In this document: positions 7,300-7,324 of the stretch, in pieces | How the letters are laid out: the number at the start of each line of letters is the position of its first letter | Numbering within the stretch: the stretch's first letter is position 1 | NCBI GenBank assembly: GCA_002367305.1 | Contig: DFBG01000037.1 | Coordinates: forward strand, 8,347-15,670 | DNA from: Actinobacteria bacterium UBA3086 | GTDB lineage: Bacteria > Actinomycetota > Coriobacteriia > Anaerosomatales > UBA3086 | Direction: 5' to 3' | DNA: 7,324 nucleotides | Translations under genes and position numbers: made by a program | Notes under the pieces: generated by a model | Seen by the model: only the letters and a program-made list of their open reading frames with translations | Databases searched by the model: none | Told to the model about the DNA's origin: nothing

Positions 7300-7324
7300 C
7301 TACTTCAAGATCTTCGTGACACGA
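7300..7324 (-). CDS. tuf: Elongation factor Tu, last codons only (5' part outside window)
   Basis: Seven complete codons reading RVTKILK, then TAG (7302-7300), match the highly conserved C-terminus of EF-Tu (GAGRVTKILK in many bacteria). EF-Tu delivers aminoacyl-tRNA to the ribosome as a GTP complex. The identification rests on this short tail plus position: a tuf gene often lies directly upstream of rpmG or secE. The remainder is outside the window, so integrity cannot be judged. Confidence 0.85.

Overview
This window is a conserved bacterial translation/transcription gene cluster, with every gene on the minus strand. In transcript order (high to low coordinates) it holds the last codons of tuf, then rpmG (L33), tRNA-Trp, secE, nusG, rplK (L11), rplA (L1), rplJ (L10), rplL (L7/L12) and a 3'-truncated rpoB. 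I found no mobile element, CRISPR array, defence system, or gene of unknown function. The long open frames on the plus strand are antisense shadows.

The organism is a fairly GC-rich Gram-positive-type bacterium. Strong AGGAGG ribosome binding sites, sigma70/sigmaA-like promoters and the RpoB, L12 and NusG sequences suggest Actinomycetota. NusG and SecE lack the long N-terminal extensions of Streptomyces and Mycobacterium, so I favour a deep or Coriobacteriia-like lineage. This is inferred from memory of protein families, not from a search.

Layout: tuf ends at 7300 and is followed by a 13-bp GC-rich terminator hairpin (7250-7279). A strong promoter (perfect TTGACA, 18-nt spacer, extended -10) then drives rpmG, tRNA-Trp, secE, nusG, rplK and rplA. 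A second promoter (4619-4647) lies just after rplA and feeds the largest non-coding stretch (4353-4684). That stretch holds a ribosomal protein L10 leader RNA and an attenuator-like hairpin ahead of rplJ-rplL. A third predicted promoter (TTGACC, 17 nt, TATATT) lies in the 209-nt rplL-rpoB gap, with a perfect 8-bp inverted repeat over its -10 and start site. A large stem-loop upstream in the same gap could set how much transcription continues into rpoB.

The genes belong together functionally. L33, L11, L1, L10 and L12 are 50S proteins, and L11 with L10-L12 forms the GTPase-associated stalk contacted by EF-Tu. SecE is part of the translocon, NusG couples RNA polymerase to ribosomes, and RpoB is the polymerase beta subunit. 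The least routine content is in the gaps. Nearly every gap holds a strong hairpin, and five of these hairpins carry GUGAU in the loop, while AUCAC lies just upstream of three start codons.
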